From the NCBI GenBank assembly GCA_963771905.1, contig CAVYVI010000009.1, positions 868,001-932,000 on the forward strand: a stretch of 64,000 bases of DNA, given 5' to 3'. This DNA comes from Palsa-147 sp963771905 (lineage in GTDB: Bacteria; Acidobacteriota; Terriglobia; Acidiferrales; UBA7541). The notes beneath the pieces are model-generated. The model saw only the letters and a program-made list of their open reading frames with translations, was not told the DNA's origin and ran no database searches. The position numbers and the translations under genes were made by a program. Shown in pieces: positions 1 through 8,818 of this stretch (its first letter is position 1; the number at the start of each line of letters is the position of its first letter).

Positions 1-1
1 C

Positions 2-1072
2 AAGGATTTGGTGCAGCGGCTGAAGCTCGATGGCGTGAACCCTCAGGCGTATGGAATCGGCATCAAGGAATTGTGGGAAGTTCCCGCGGGGCGGATCGAG
101 ACGGGATTCGTCGGGCACACGCTGGGCTGGCCACTCGATTCCAGCATGTATGGCGGCGGCTGGATTTACGGATTGCAGCAGAATCGCGTTTCGCTCGGCA
201 TGGTCATCGCGCTCGAATATCACAACCCGCTGTTCGATCCGCACGAGGCGTTTCAGAAATTCAAGACGCATCCACACATCAAGGGAATCATAGAGGGCGG
301 CAAGCTGATTCGCTACGGCGCGAAGACGGTGCCGTACGGCGGCTGGTATTCGATGCCGCGGGCGTATGTGGATGGCGGACTGATCATCGGCGATTCGGGA
401 AGCTTGCTGAATTCGCAGCGGCTGAAGGGAATTCATACGGCCATCAAGAGCGGCATGCTGGCGGCCGAGACGATTTACGAGGCGCTGTGCGCGGGCGATA
501 CGTCGTCGGATACGCTTTCGGCGTACACACGGAAGCTCGAATCGAGCTGGATCAAGAAGGAACTTTACGCGGTCCGCAATTTTCATCAAGCGTACCAACA
601 TGGGCTGTGGATCGGCTTGGCGCACACGGCTGTGCAATATGTTACGGGCGGGCGCGGGCTGATCGATCCGATGCACGCCCCGGCGGGGTACGAAGAGTAC
701 AGGAAGCTCAATCGCGGCAGCGAGCTCGTCGACCAATCCACGAGATTCAAGGGTGATGGCGTGCTGAGATTCGACCGGCTGACGGATGTCTATCACTCGG
801 GCACGCGGCATGAAGAGGATCAACCGTGCCATCTAGTCGTCACAGATCCGAACATTTGCGTGGACCGCTGCGTGCGCGAGTACGGGAATCCGTGCCAGTA
901 TTTCTGTCCCGCAGCGGTATATGAGATGGGGATGGAGAAAGGCGCGCCGCGACTGAAGATCAACGCGTCGAATTGCGTACACTGCAAGACCTGCGATATC
1001 GCTGATCCGTATCAGATTATTAACTGGATCGTGCCGGAAGGCGGCGGTGGGCCGAATTACGAAGGCATGTGA
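2..1072 (+). CDS. etfD: Electron transfer flavoprotein-ubiquinone oxidoreductase, C-terminal part (5' end outside window)
   Basis: Passes electrons from reduced electron transfer flavoprotein to the membrane quinone pool, linking fatty-acid and amino-acid oxidation to respiration. The frame is open from base 2, so the N-terminal FAD-binding part lies outside the window; about 356 residues of a usual ~550 are here. The C-terminus carries the family's 4Fe-4S region: Cys in FCPAAVYEM, then CVHCKTCDIADP, then the typical ending INWIVPEGGGGPNYEGM. The quinone/FAD-domain stretch GGWIYGLQQNRVSLGMV is also recognisable. It converges on the next gene with a 25-bp gap. The family assignment is secure; which dehydrogenases feed it cannot be told here. 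Confidence 0.95.
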   Translation, partial: KDLVQRLKLDGVNPQAYGIGIKELWEVPAGRIETGFVGHTLGWPLDSSMYGGGWIYGLQQNRVSLGMVIALEYHNPLFDPHEAFQKFKTHPHIKGIIEGGKLIRYGAKTVPYGGWYSMPRAYVDGGLIIGDSGSLLNSQRLKGIHTAIKSGMLAAETIYEALCAGDTSSDTLSAYTRKLESSWIKKELYAVRNFHQAYQHGLWIGLAHTAVQYVTGGRGLIDPMHAPAGYEEYRKLNRGSELVDQSTRFKGDGVLRFDRLTDVYHSGTRHEEDQPCHLVVTDPNICVDRCVREYGNPCQYFCPAAVYEMGMEKGAPRLKINASNCVHCKTCDIADPYQIINWIVPEGGGGPNYEGM

Positions 1073-1097
1073 GGAGGGCACGCTCCCCGGCGCGTCC

Positions 1098-2423
1098 CTA
1101 TTGATCGCTGTTGGTCACGACGCCTTTCTTAGGAGGCGGGGGGCCTGCCTTGAAAAACCGCCTGAATCGGGCCCACATCCCGGATCTTTTGCGCGGAATC
1201 GTGTCGGAATTGCCAGCCCCGGCGGTTTCGGAGTGCTTTGAGCCGCCTGCATCAGTTTCCTCGACATGGCCCTTAAAGACCCATTCGCGGGAGACGTGTG
1301 CGTCGCTCAGCAGTTTTGCCATCTGCGGATTCGAATCCTCCGGCGGTTCCGGATAATCCGTCTTGAACGAAAGAGGCGACACGATCGATTTCACAGCGGG
1401 CTGCACAATCGCCGGGGGATCGGGCTGGGATTCGTCCGTTGGTGGCGCGACGGGCGGAATCAGATTCGCGTTCGAGGGGAAGACGAAGACTTCGACGGGG
1501 GCCGGCGGTGGAAGTTGCGGCGGAGCGCTTGGTTGAATGTTTGGTGGCGGCGTTGACGCTGCGGGAATCGGATGCGCCGCATCAGCGACAACGATTGGGA
1601 CGCTCGTATTCACAACGGGCGGCGGCGCGGCGCTGGCGGTTACTGGCGGAGGCGCGACCGGCGGTGCCACCGGGATGACTCTTGGCACAGGCGCGGGCTC
1701 GACGGGCTTTACGATAGCTTCCGTTCTTGGTGGAGTCGCCGGCGCAGTCGATTTCGCGACCGCCGGAGCCCAGAAGCATCGGCAACTGCCTGCTGGTCCC
1801 CCGACAGGCGTCAATTTCTCTCCCGCCAGAAAAAGCTCGCCCGTCTGCGGAACAAGCAAACCGTCCCCGCCAAACTGTTGCTCAATGCGCCCGACGCCTT
1901 GAGCCGCGGATGCGCACATGGAATCGTTGACGTCGAGGCCGAGCGTAAAATCACGGGCTTCGTTGGAGATCGAAAGCGGCGTGACGATGAGGAATGGCGT
2001 GAAGATTCGAATCGGGGTTGCGTCCGTCATGTGAACGTGCAAGCGCCCGAAGCTCAGCGCGAGCGTGAACGAGCCACCCGATTCAAGAACCGTCAACTTC
2101 GCCGGGCCGCAGATGTCGACGAAGCCGCCGGTCGCGAGCGTCAGGCGCGCGTCGCCGGAGTGCACCGTGACGACGCTTCCGCTCGCGACGAATAGCGTCG
2201 TCGCGCCGGGAACGGGCACCGCAAATCGAGCGCCTTCCACCGAGATATCATCGCCGGTCAACTGCGCGATGGAGCCCGCCGGCCAATGCTCCTGAGCTGC
2301 CGCGCGTAAAGCAAAACACCGCGTCAGAAGACCCGTCGCCAACACAGCGACCAGCAGCCACCGGACGGGCCGGCGGCGGAACGGCCGGGACGAGTGTTCG
2401 CCGATTGGGAGGTGGTTGGGCAT
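1098..2423 (-). CDS. Exported FecR-like domain protein with proline-rich tail
   Basis: A 441-residue protein of unknown role. Residues ~20-43 form a hydrophobic segment after an arginine-rich start, ending in AAAQ, which looks like a signal peptide. Residues ~50-200 resemble a FecR-type beta domain (ISVEGARFAVPVPGATTLFVASGSVVTVHSGDA in pieces, with GRLHVHM and a TP-rich edge), as in other acidobacterial FecR proteins. Residues ~230-340 are low-complexity Pro/Ala (PPVAPPP, APPPVV repeats), and the C-terminus is basic (RARFRRFFKAGPPPPKKG in part). No sigma/anti-sigma partner lies nearby, so a FecR signalling role is not supported; envelope scaffold is possible. The ATG lies close to the divergent acyltransferase gene. 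Confidence 0.75.
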   Translation of the reverse strand: MPNHLPIGEHSSRPFRRRPVRWLLVAVLATGLLTRCFALRAAAQEHWPAGSIAQLTGDDISVEGARFAVPVPGATTLFVASGSVVTVHSGDARLTLATGGFVDICGPAKLTVLESGGSFTLALSFGRLHVHMTDATPIRIFTPFLIVTPLSISNEARDFTLGLDVNDSMCASAAQGVGRIEQQFGGDGLLVPQTGELFLAGEKLTPVGGPAGSCRCFWAPAVAKSTAPATPPRTEAIVKPVEPAPVPRVIPVAPPVAPPPVTASAAPPPVVNTSVPIVVADAAHPIPAASTPPPNIQPSAPPQLPPPAPVEVFVFPSNANLIPPVAPPTDESQPDPPAIVQPAVKSIVSPLSFKTDYPEPPEDSNPQMAKLLSDAHVSREWVFKGHVEETDAGGSKHSETAGAGNSDTIPRKRSGMWARFRRFFKAGPPPPKKGVVTNSDQ

Positions 2424-2460
2424 CGAAGACTCGACCGAGGTTCGCCTATACTATATCCGA

Positions 2461-3255
2461 GTGAGCGAAGCGGCCAAAACGAACCTGGAGCACACCGGCG
2501 CGTCCGTTAACTCGCAGTTTGATACGCGGCTACCGGAGCTGTCGCCGTGGCGACGCCGGCAGATTCCCATTATCGCGGCGCTGGTGTCCGGAGCGCTGCG
2601 CGCCATCGGTCCGACGATGAGGTTCGAATCGGTGGGCGAGTATCAATACTACGCGGCGAAGGCGCGCAGCGAGCCGATCATCGCCGCGTTTTGGCATCGC
2701 TGCATCTTTCCAGCGATCTGGCGTTTCCGCGGTCATGGCATTGTAGTGATGAACACGACGAATTTCGATGGGCAGTGGACGCGGCGAGTGATCGAGGGAC
2801 TGGGATTTGGCACGGCGCAAGGCAGCTCGACGCGCGGCGGCATGCGGGGGCTCATCGACATGGCCAAGCGATCGGAGCAAGGCCTCGACGCCGCGTTCAC
2901 GATCGACGGTCCCCGCGGCCCGCGCTACGTGGCCAAGCCGGGGCCGGTGATGCTCGCGCGGCGTTCAGGCAAACCAATACTGGTGTTCCATATCGGAGTT
3001 GAGAACGGACTTACGCTCGAAAAAACCTGGGATCATTTTCAGATTCCACAGCCGTTCACGCGCGCCGTGGTTGTTTTCGCGCCACCCATCCGCGTGTCGA
3101 CGGATGCGGGAAGCGAAGAGATGCAGCAGAAGCAGAATGAGATGCAGAAGACTCTTGAACGCGTTCGCGACATTGCTGAAGGCTGGTACCGGATGTCGCC
3201 GCAAGAGCGCGCGCGGATTCGCGAGGAATTCGGCGAGCCGCCCGTCCGCGCTTAG
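2461..3255 (+). CDS. DUF374 lysophospholipid acyltransferase-family protein
   Basis: Predicted membrane-associated acyltransferase of the DUF374 branch of the LPLAT superfamily, probably acting on lipid A or a phospholipid precursor (substrate not evident). Visible family features: AAFWHRCIFPAIW, where the HX4D-type site is degenerate, then NTTNFDGQW, GSSTRGGMRGL and FTIDGPRGPRYVAKPG. I chose GTG 2461 (264 aa) because a TATACT box at 2447-2452 sits just before it; a longer form from TTG 2416 would overlap the divergent FecR-like gene. Neither start has a clear ribosome binding site. It is convergent with the HtrA gene 21 bp downstream. Confidence 0.85.
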   Translation: MSEAAKTNLEHTGASVNSQFDTRLPELSPWRRRQIPIIAALVSGALRAIGPTMRFESVGEYQYYAAKARSEPIIAAFWHRCIFPAIWRFRGHGIVVMNTTNFDGQWTRRVIEGLGFGTAQGSSTRGGMRGLIDMAKRSEQGLDAAFTIDGPRGPRYVAKPGPVMLARRSGKPILVFHIGVENGLTLEKTWDHFQIPQPFTRAVVVFAPPIRVSTDAGSEEMQQKQNEMQKTLERVRDIAEGWYRMSPQERARIREEFGEPPVRA

Positions 3256-3276
3256 TGCGCCGCTGCGCGATCGCGC

Positions 3277-4419
3277 TTAACGCTCCCCCAGCGTGACCTT
3301 CACATCCATCTTCTTGCCATCGCGATAAATTGTCGCTGTGACGGTGTCGCCCGGCCGATGACGATTGAGCAGAACATTCATGTCGAGCTGGCTCGCGATG
3401 TCTTTGCCGTCGATAGCGGTGAGAACATCGCCGCCGACGCGCAACTCCTGCAAACCAGCGAGCACGGTGCGCGACCCGCCGCGGATACCGGCCTGCGCAG
3501 CGGGGCCGTTGGGAACGGCGCGTTCGATGAGAAAGCCCTGCTTCACGGATAGATCGAGGGCTTCGGCGAGGCCGGGCCAAAGCGGCCGACCCTCGATTCC
3601 GAGAGTGGCCGTACGTACGTGTCCCTGGGTTATCAGATCGTCGGCCACGCGGCGCGCCGTATTGATGGGAATCGCGAAGCCGATTCCAGCGGTGGTGCCG
3701 GAAGGCGTGTAAATCGCGGAGTTGATGCCGATCACTTCGCCTTGGGAATTCAGGAGCGGCCCGCCGGAATTGCCGCGATTGATGGCTGCGTCGGTTTGAA
3801 CGGCTTCGTCGATGAAAGTGGTGTCGCTGGTCTGCACGGTGCGGCCGAGCGCGCTGACGACTCCGGTGGTTAATGTGCTCTGAAATCCGAAGGGGTTGCC
3901 GATGGCGAGAACGCGCTGGCCGACCTGAAGCGAGTGCGAATCGCCGAGGGTCAGCGGAGTGAGTTTCTTCCCGTGAGCATCGATTTGAATCAACGCGATG
4001 TCGTTGCGCGTGTCCGCTCCGATGAGCTTGGCGCGAAAGTGTGATTGATCGCCGAGGACGACTTCGATGGTCTGCGCGTCCTGTACGACGTGGTAGTTCG
4101 TCAAGATGTGGCCGTCGGTATCAATGACAAAGCCGGAGCCTGCGCCTTCGACCGGCACGGCATTGTAGAAAAAATCGTACTCGACCGTGCGTGTCACGAT
4201 GTTCGCGACGGCTGGAGACGCCTGGCGATAAATGCGAACGTTCTCGGATTCGAGCGCGTCGAGGGTCGTGCCGCTCGAAGCAGAAGGTTCGGGCAGCGCC
4301 TGCACCGAGGTGGGAGTTTGCGTACCCCAGTGTGCGCCGGCCCAGAAGGCACCGAGGACTAGAATCAGGCCGATCATCAGAAACCGGATGCGTGTACGGA
4401 AATTCGGAGTTTGTCTCAT
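3277..4419 (-). CDS. HtrA/DegP-type serine protease with PDZ domain
   Basis: Periplasmic quality-control protease of the trypsin-like S1C family. The 380-residue protein has an N-terminal membrane anchor (residues ~11-30) and a complete triad: His110 in TNYHVV, Asp140 in NDIAL and Ser218 in GNSGGPL. One PDZ domain follows (from ~275, with GLAEALDLSVKQGFLIE and the end of the domain in VLLNRHRPGDTV). ATG 4419 was chosen over an upstream non-hydrophobic extension because it gives a normal signal anchor. Length and a single PDZ fit DegS/HhoB-like proteins. The exact paralogue is uncertain. Confidence 0.93.
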   Translation of the reverse strand: MRQTPNFRTRIRFLMIGLILVLGAFWAGAHWGTQTPTSVQALPEPSASSGTTLDALESENVRIYRQASPAVANIVTRTVEYDFFYNAVPVEGAGSGFVIDTDGHILTNYHVVQDAQTIEVVLGDQSHFRAKLIGADTRNDIALIQIDAHGKKLTPLTLGDSHSLQVGQRVLAIGNPFGFQSTLTTGVVSALGRTVQTSDTTFIDEAVQTDAAINRGNSGGPLLNSQGEVIGINSAIYTPSGTTAGIGFAIPINTARRVADDLITQGHVRTATLGIEGRPLWPGLAEALDLSVKQGFLIERAVPNGPAAQAGIRGGSRTVLAGLQELRVGGDVLTAIDGKDIASQLDMNVLLNRHRPGDTVTATIYRDGKKMDVKVTLGER

Positions 4420-4576
4420 TTTGCGGGTCTCTTTACGCTCTGCAAAAGCTATATCGCAGTTGCCGGAGGCATGCAAGCGTTCACCGACACTAAGTTACGA
4501 GGAGCAAATGGAGATGAGGAAGATAAAAGTTCGAGATTAAACAGAGCAAGCGGAAGAGATTCAGTGAGGCGGGGCG

Positions 4577-5356
4577 TCAGACGCCGAGTACAACCCGCAC
4601 TGGATTTTCTTTTTCGCCGATTCCGAAGGTCAATTTCTCGTGCACGGATTCCGGATCAACGTATGTGCCGAAGAGCCGGTCCCAAAGGGTGAACTTGACG
4701 CCCATGTTTTTGCCCGAGTACTTCCGGTCGTCACTGTGGTGAATCTGGTGATACCTCGGCGTGACGAAGAACATTTCCAGCCAGCGCGATCGCCAGGTGA
4801 CGTTCATGTGCATCCAGTCGTTCGAAAGAGCGGCGATGATACCGAACCAAATCAAGGTTGCGTTTGACGACCCCTGCAAGAGCGAAATGAGCAAAACAGA
4901 AGGAATGTTGAAAAGGAACTGCTGGGGAAGCGTTGAGCGCACTCCGGCCAGCCAATACAAGTAAGTTGGTGAATGGTGCCATTTGTGCGCCGCCCAGAAA
5001 TACCGGGTGTGGAGAAGCCAGTGGATCCAATAATGGCCGAAGTCGGCCACAAGGAAGAAAATAGCGATTCTTAGCCAATAGGGAAGCGCGAGGAGGGCGG
5101 CGGGCAACAAGTGGTACCCCGGGAGGAATTGGCTCAGCGCCCCGGCCAACGGGAAGAATATGAATGAATAGCCTACCCAGGCGAGCAGATCGAATCGCGC
5201 CACTGACCAGTAGGCGACGTCGCGGGCCGGCTTAACAAGCTCGGCCGTGGTAAAGATCATCGCCCTCCCGACGAGCAGGTAACGAGCGAGTCGCGCGCTC
5301 GGCGAAAGGAGGAAGAAGTAAACAGCCTTGACGAGAAAGGGGTCGATCTTACCCAT
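4577..5356 (-). CDS. Fatty acid hydroxylase/sterol desaturase-family membrane enzyme
   Basis: Integral membrane di-iron oxygenase family (259 aa). Three histidine clusters expected for iron binding are visible: HYWIHWLLH, HKWHHSP and HQIHHSDD, with an additional NDWMHMN between them. At least four hydrophobic segments surround them. In bacteria such proteins hydroxylate or desaturate fatty acids, sterols, carotenoids or hopanoid-like lipids; the substrate cannot be read from the sequence. ATG 5356 is preceded by a GGGGG tract; a TTG 15 bases upstream is the alternative. It stands alone between the protease and coaE genes. Confidence 0.88.
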   Translation of the reverse strand: MGKIDPFLVKAVYFFLLSPSARLARYLLVGRAMIFTTAELVKPARDVAYWSVARFDLLAWVGYSFIFFPLAGALSQFLPGYHLLPAALLALPYWLRIAIFFLVADFGHYWIHWLLHTRYFWAAHKWHHSPTYLYWLAGVRSTLPQQFLFNIPSVLLISLLQGSSNATLIWFGIIAALSNDWMHMNVTWRSRWLEMFFVTPRYHQIHHSDDRKYSGKNMGVKFTLWDRLFGTYVDPESVHEKLTFGIGEKENPVRVVLGV

Positions 5357-5648
5357 GGAAGCTGCCCCCAAGCAATTCCCGGCCGCGCCGGGCGCTTGGA
5401 TGTGAACGCGCGTGTAGTGGAGCCGATTTCATCTAGTCTTACCGGGCTTTAAACAGAGAGCATGCAGGTTGCCGAAGGAGTTTGACACCTCTCTGTATTC
5501 GAGTGCCTGATTCTAAAAGAGTTACGAAACCGGGTGGGTTTGGCGGCGTCTCCGATTGTGGACGGAGTATTCTTCCGGCAGACCTGTAATTGTGACCGCT
5601 GCGTTGATGCCAACGCGGCGGATGAGCGTTCGTTGAACTCAGCGAGAA
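5357..5648. other. Intergenic stretch, no gene recognised
   Basis: About 290 bases between the hydroxylase start and the coaE stop. No long frame, tRNA fold or repeat copy was seen. The only structured element is the stem-loop at 5596-5621, listed separately. The hydroxylase promoter is expected in the left half of this stretch (minus strand), but I cannot assign it with confidence. Confidence 0.4.
5596..5621 (-). terminator. Stem-loop downstream of coaE (possible terminator)
   Basis: CCGC, one unpaired base, GCGTTG, a 4-base loop, CAACGC, one base, GCGG: a 10-bp stem with one mismatch, about 30 bases after the coaE stop on the minus strand. There is no clear U tract, so intrinsic termination is only a possibility. 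Confidence 0.35.
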
Positions 5649-6254
5649 TTAGAGGCCGCCCAGACGGTTAATTTTATCGGCGATTTCTCTCACCTGGCGC
5701 TCGGTGAGTTCGAGAGCGCCGGAGCCGTCGATTACGTCATCGGCAAGCGCGGCCTTCTCATCGATGGGCATCTGCGCGGAGATGCGTTGACGAGCTTGCT
5801 CTTCGCTCATTTCGCGCTCGCGCAGCCGCTCCACCTGCTGTTCGGGACGGCAGCGTACGACGATGAGGCGATCCAACTTCGGGCGATAGCCCGTTTCAAA
5901 CAGGAGAGCCGCTTCGACAATGGCGGCGGGCGGGCCACCAGGGCGATCGAGCGCCGAAAACCACTTCTCCACGACTTCGAGCACGCGCGGATGAATGATT
6001 TGATTGAGGCGAGCAAGCTTCGCGGGATCGGCGAAAACGATGGCTCCCAGCCTCGCGCGGTTCACCTTCTCGTCGGGATTCAGAATGCCGAGGCCGAATT
6101 CGCGAACGACCTCGGCATACACCGGCTGGCCCGGCTCAAGCATTTCGTGGACGAGAGGATCCGCGTCGAGAATGGGAATGTCGAGATCGCGAAACATCGC
6201 GGCAACCGTCGACTTGCCGCATGCGATTCCGCCAGTCAGTCCGACGCGCAGCAT
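5649..6254 (-). CDS. coaE: Dephospho-CoA kinase
   Basis: Last step of coenzyme A synthesis: ATP-dependent phosphorylation of the 3' hydroxyl of dephospho-CoA in the cytoplasm. The P-loop GLTGGIACGKST is at the N-terminus, followed by the DADPLVHEM region, INQIIHPRV-like helix (LNQIIHPRVLEVV) and the ALLFETG motif, all diagnostic. ATG 6254 is preceded by GGAGG at a good distance and gives 201 aa, the normal size; longer in-frame starts would run into folD. It lies 13 bp after folD on the same strand, so the two genes are probably co-transcribed. Confidence 0.96.
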   Translation of the reverse strand: MLRVGLTGGIACGKSTVAAMFRDLDIPILDADPLVHEMLEPGQPVYAEVVREFGLGILNPDEKVNRARLGAIVFADPAKLARLNQIIHPRVLEVVEKWFSALDRPGGPPAAIVEAALLFETGYRPKLDRLIVVRCRPEQQVERLREREMSEEQARQRISAQMPIDEKAALADDVIDGSGALELTERQVREIADKINRLGGL

Positions 6255-6267
6255 TACGCCTCCAGGA

Positions 6268-7215
6268 TCACGAGCGAACCGAAGCCACTCCCGCGGCGCG
6301 CCCGGCATGACGCAAGCGCGCGGCGCGAACGGTGTTGCTCATCAGCATGGCGATGGTTAGAGGCCCAACGCCGCCGGGAGAGGGTGTGAGCGCGCCAGCG
6401 ACCTCGACGACATCGGGATGAACGTCGCCGACGAGCGCCGAGCCCTTCTCGCGGAATTTCGCGAGGCGTTCGGGAAAGCGGGCGAAAATGCGCTCGGCGT
6501 CGGCGGCCCGGGTGATGCGATTGGTGCCGACGTCGATCACGGTCGCGCCGGGACGAATGTAATCGGAGGTGATCATCGCGGGGCGCCCCATCGCGGCGAC
6601 AACGATGTCGGCGCGGCGCGCGGTGGCGGGCAGATCGCGCGTCTTTGAATGGCAGATCGTGACGGTGGCGTTCGCATGCAGGAGCAGCATCGCCATGGGT
6701 TTGCCGACGATGTCGCTTCGGCCGATGATGACCGCGTCGGCACCTTCGACGGGAATGCTGCTGCGCTTGAGAATTTCCATGACGCCAAGAGGCGTGCACG
6801 CCACCAGGTTTGGCCGGCCGGCAACGAGTTTGCCGACGTTTACTGGATGAAAGCCGTCGACATCTTTCGAGGGATCGACAGCGTCGAGAATCTGCTTGGC
6901 GTCGACCTGCGGCGGCAAAGGCAACTGAACGAGAATGCCGTCGACTTCATCGCGCCGATTCAAATCGTGGACCAGCGCGAGCAATTCGGCAGTCGTGATC
7001 GTGGCCGGAGGCGTGAGAAAAATGCTGCGCAGGCCGAGGGAATCGCACGCCGCCACTTTGCTCTTCACGTACACCTGCGACGCGGGATTTTCCCCGACGA
7101 GCACCGCTGCGAGCCCCGGCACGACGCCCGACGCCTTGAGCGCGGCGATTTCCTGGCGAAGCTCGCCGTAAATTTCGTCGCGAATGGCGTTGCCGTTGAG
7201 GATGCGCGCCGTCAA
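6268..7215 (-). CDS. folD: Bifunctional methylenetetrahydrofolate dehydrogenase/cyclohydrolase
   Basis: Interconverts methylene-, methenyl- and formyl-tetrahydrofolate for one-carbon supply. Key motifs: YVKSKVAACDSLG with the catalytic Lys, PLPPQVDAKQILD, the NADP-binding GRSDIVGKPMAMLLL and the ending PGGVGPLTIAML. I chose TTG 7215 (315 aa) because AGGAG lies 8 bases upstream and because the usual N-terminus (TARILNGNAI) follows directly; an upstream extension has no family similarity. A short C-terminal extension after the last family motif is unusual. It precedes coaE by 13 bp. Confidence 0.95.
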   Translation of the reverse strand: MTARILNGNAIRDEIYGELRQEIAALKASGVVPGLAAVLVGENPASQVYVKSKVAACDSLGLRSIFLTPPATITTAELLALVHDLNRRDEVDGILVQLPLPPQVDAKQILDAVDPSKDVDGFHPVNVGKLVAGRPNLVACTPLGVMEILKRSSIPVEGADAVIIGRSDIVGKPMAMLLLHANATVTICHSKTRDLPATARRADIVVAAMGRPAMITSDYIRPGATVIDVGTNRITRAADAERIFARFPERLAKFREKGSALVGDVHPDVVEVAGALTPSPGGVGPLTIAMLMSNTVRAARLRHAGRAAGVASVRS

Positions 7216-7338
7216 ATGTGGGACTCCTGAATGCGGGATGAAAATGCCAATGACGCGCCATGATAGCACATGCTTGCGAAGCACTTCCGCCGGCGCTCTT
7301 AGGTCCGCGCAGCGCAGCGAACATTCAAAGTTGCGGCC

Positions 7339-8751
7339 CTACGGATGGGTCATATCTTCGGGATGGACGAGCGCATCGAATTCCTCGCCGGAGAGATAGC
7401 CGAGCTTCAGACAAGCTTCCCGGAGGCTGAGATTTTCGTGGTGCGCCTTCTTGGCGATGGCCGCGGCCTTGTCGTAACCGATGCGCGGAGCGAGCGCGGT
7501 GACCAGCATCAGGGAATGCTTGACGTAGAAGTCGATCTGCTTCTGATTTACTTCAATTCCCGTGACGCAGTGGTCCACAAAACTGCGGCAGGTGTCCGCG
7601 AGAAGGCGCACGGAATTCAGAAAATTATGAATGATGACGGGCTTGAAGACGTTCAGTTCGAAATTGCCCTGCGAGCCCGCAAAGCCGATGGCCGCGTCGT
7701 TACCCATTACCTGCACAGCGACCATGGTCATCGCCTCGGCCTGAGTCGGATTCACTTTGCCGGGCATGATGGACGAGCCCGGCTCATTTTCGGGAATAGT
7801 CAGCTCACCGAGGCCGCAGCGCGGACCGGAGGCGAGCCAGCGAACGTCATTCGCAATTTTCATAAGCGATGCAGCCAGCGTCTTGAGCGCGCCGCTCGCT
7901 GAAACCAGCTCGTCGTGCGCCGAAAGCGCCGCGAATTTATTCGGATGCGAGCGGAAGGGAAGTCCCGTCAATTCGGCAATTTTTCTGGCGGCGCGCTCGC
8001 CGAATTCGGCAGGCGCGTTGAGGCCCGTGCCGACGGCTGTCCCGCCAATCGCTAGATCGTAAAGCCCGTCCAGCGATTCACGGATGCGCGCGACATCGCG
8101 CTCAAGCAAGCTTGCCCAGCCAGACATTTCCTGGCCGACCGTGATCGGCGTGGCGTCCTGCAAATGGGTGCGCCCGATCTTGACGATGTGGGCGAAGGCC
8201 TTGGACTTCGCGTCGATCGCGTCGCGCAGCCGCGAGACGGCAGGAATAAGCATCTCGACCACCTGCGTGGCCGCCGCGATGTTCATCGCCGTCGGAAACG
8301 TATCGTTCGACGACTGGGACATATTGACGTCGTCGTTCGGATGAATGGGTTTCTTGCTGCCCATCACGCCGCCGGCCAGCTCGATGGCGCGATTCGAGAT
8401 GACTTCGTTCGCGTTCATGTTCGTCTGCGTGCCGCTGCCCGTTTGCCAGACACGAAGAGGGAAGTGCTCGTCAAGTTTTCCGCCGATGACTTCATCGGCG
8501 GCCTGCACGATCAGTTTTGCTTTTTCGGGCGGGAGCTTTCCAAGATCCTGATTCACCAGCGCCGCGGCTTTCTTGAGAATGCCGAATGCGCGAATCATCT
8601 CGCGCGACATGACGTCGCGGCCGATGTCGAAATGAATCAGCGAGCGCGCTGTCTGCGCGCCATAGTAGCGGTCAACGGGAACTTCGACCGCTCCCATGCT
8701 GTCAGTTTCGGTGCGCGTGGGGATTTTCGGTGATGGGGCCGGATGTGACAT
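7339..8751 (-). CDS. fumC: Fumarate hydratase class II
   Basis: Reversible hydration of fumarate to L-malate in the TCA cycle; cytoplasmic homotetramer of the fumarase/aspartase superfamily. The signature loop GSSIMPGKVNPTQ and the N-terminal DSMGAVEVPVDRYYGAQTARS region are present, as is the substrate-binding HPNDDVNMSQSSND block. ATG 8751 has CGAGG eight bases upstream and gives 470 aa, normal for FumC. It lies about 70 bp downstream of the RNase E/G gene, separated from it by a palindromic repeat. Confidence 0.97.
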   Translation of the reverse strand: MSHPAPSPKIPTRTETDSMGAVEVPVDRYYGAQTARSLIHFDIGRDVMSREMIRAFGILKKAAALVNQDLGKLPPEKAKLIVQAADEVIGGKLDEHFPLRVWQTGSGTQTNMNANEVISNRAIELAGGVMGSKKPIHPNDDVNMSQSSNDTFPTAMNIAAATQVVEMLIPAVSRLRDAIDAKSKAFAHIVKIGRTHLQDATPITVGQEMSGWASLLERDVARIRESLDGLYDLAIGGTAVGTGLNAPAEFGERAARKIAELTGLPFRSHPNKFAALSAHDELVSASGALKTLAASLMKIANDVRWLASGPRCGLGELTIPENEPGSSIMPGKVNPTQAEAMTMVAVQVMGNDAAIGFAGSQGNFELNVFKPVIIHNFLNSVRLLADTCRSFVDHCVTGIEVNQKQIDFYVKHSLMLVTALAPRIGYDKAAAIAKKAHHENLSLREACLKLGYLSGEEFDALVHPEDMTHP

Positions 8752-8772
8752 CAAACGAGCCTCGGATGTCGT

Positions 8773-8798
8773 GGGGACAGGCACGAACGCCTGTCCCC
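8773..8798. repeat. Perfect palindromic element between RNase E/G and fumC
   Basis: GGGGACAGGC, a 6-base loop, GCCTGTCCCC: a perfect 10-bp stem extended in both directions only by mismatches. There is no T run on either side. It could attenuate transcription leaving the RNase gene or be a copy of a dispersed REP-like intergenic element; no second copy occurs in this window. Confidence 0.6.
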
Positions 8799-8818
8799 CA
8801 GTTCATCAAGAAATGGAA

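Noticed and set aside
1572..2195. 207-codon plus-strand frame with Arg-rich product
   Set aside because: Lies opposite the proline-rich part of the FecR-like gene; the composition mirrors its low complexity.
5357..5648. Possible small RNA or tRNA in the gap before coaE
   Set aside because: No cloverleaf or known RNA motif could be built; only a single stem-loop is present.
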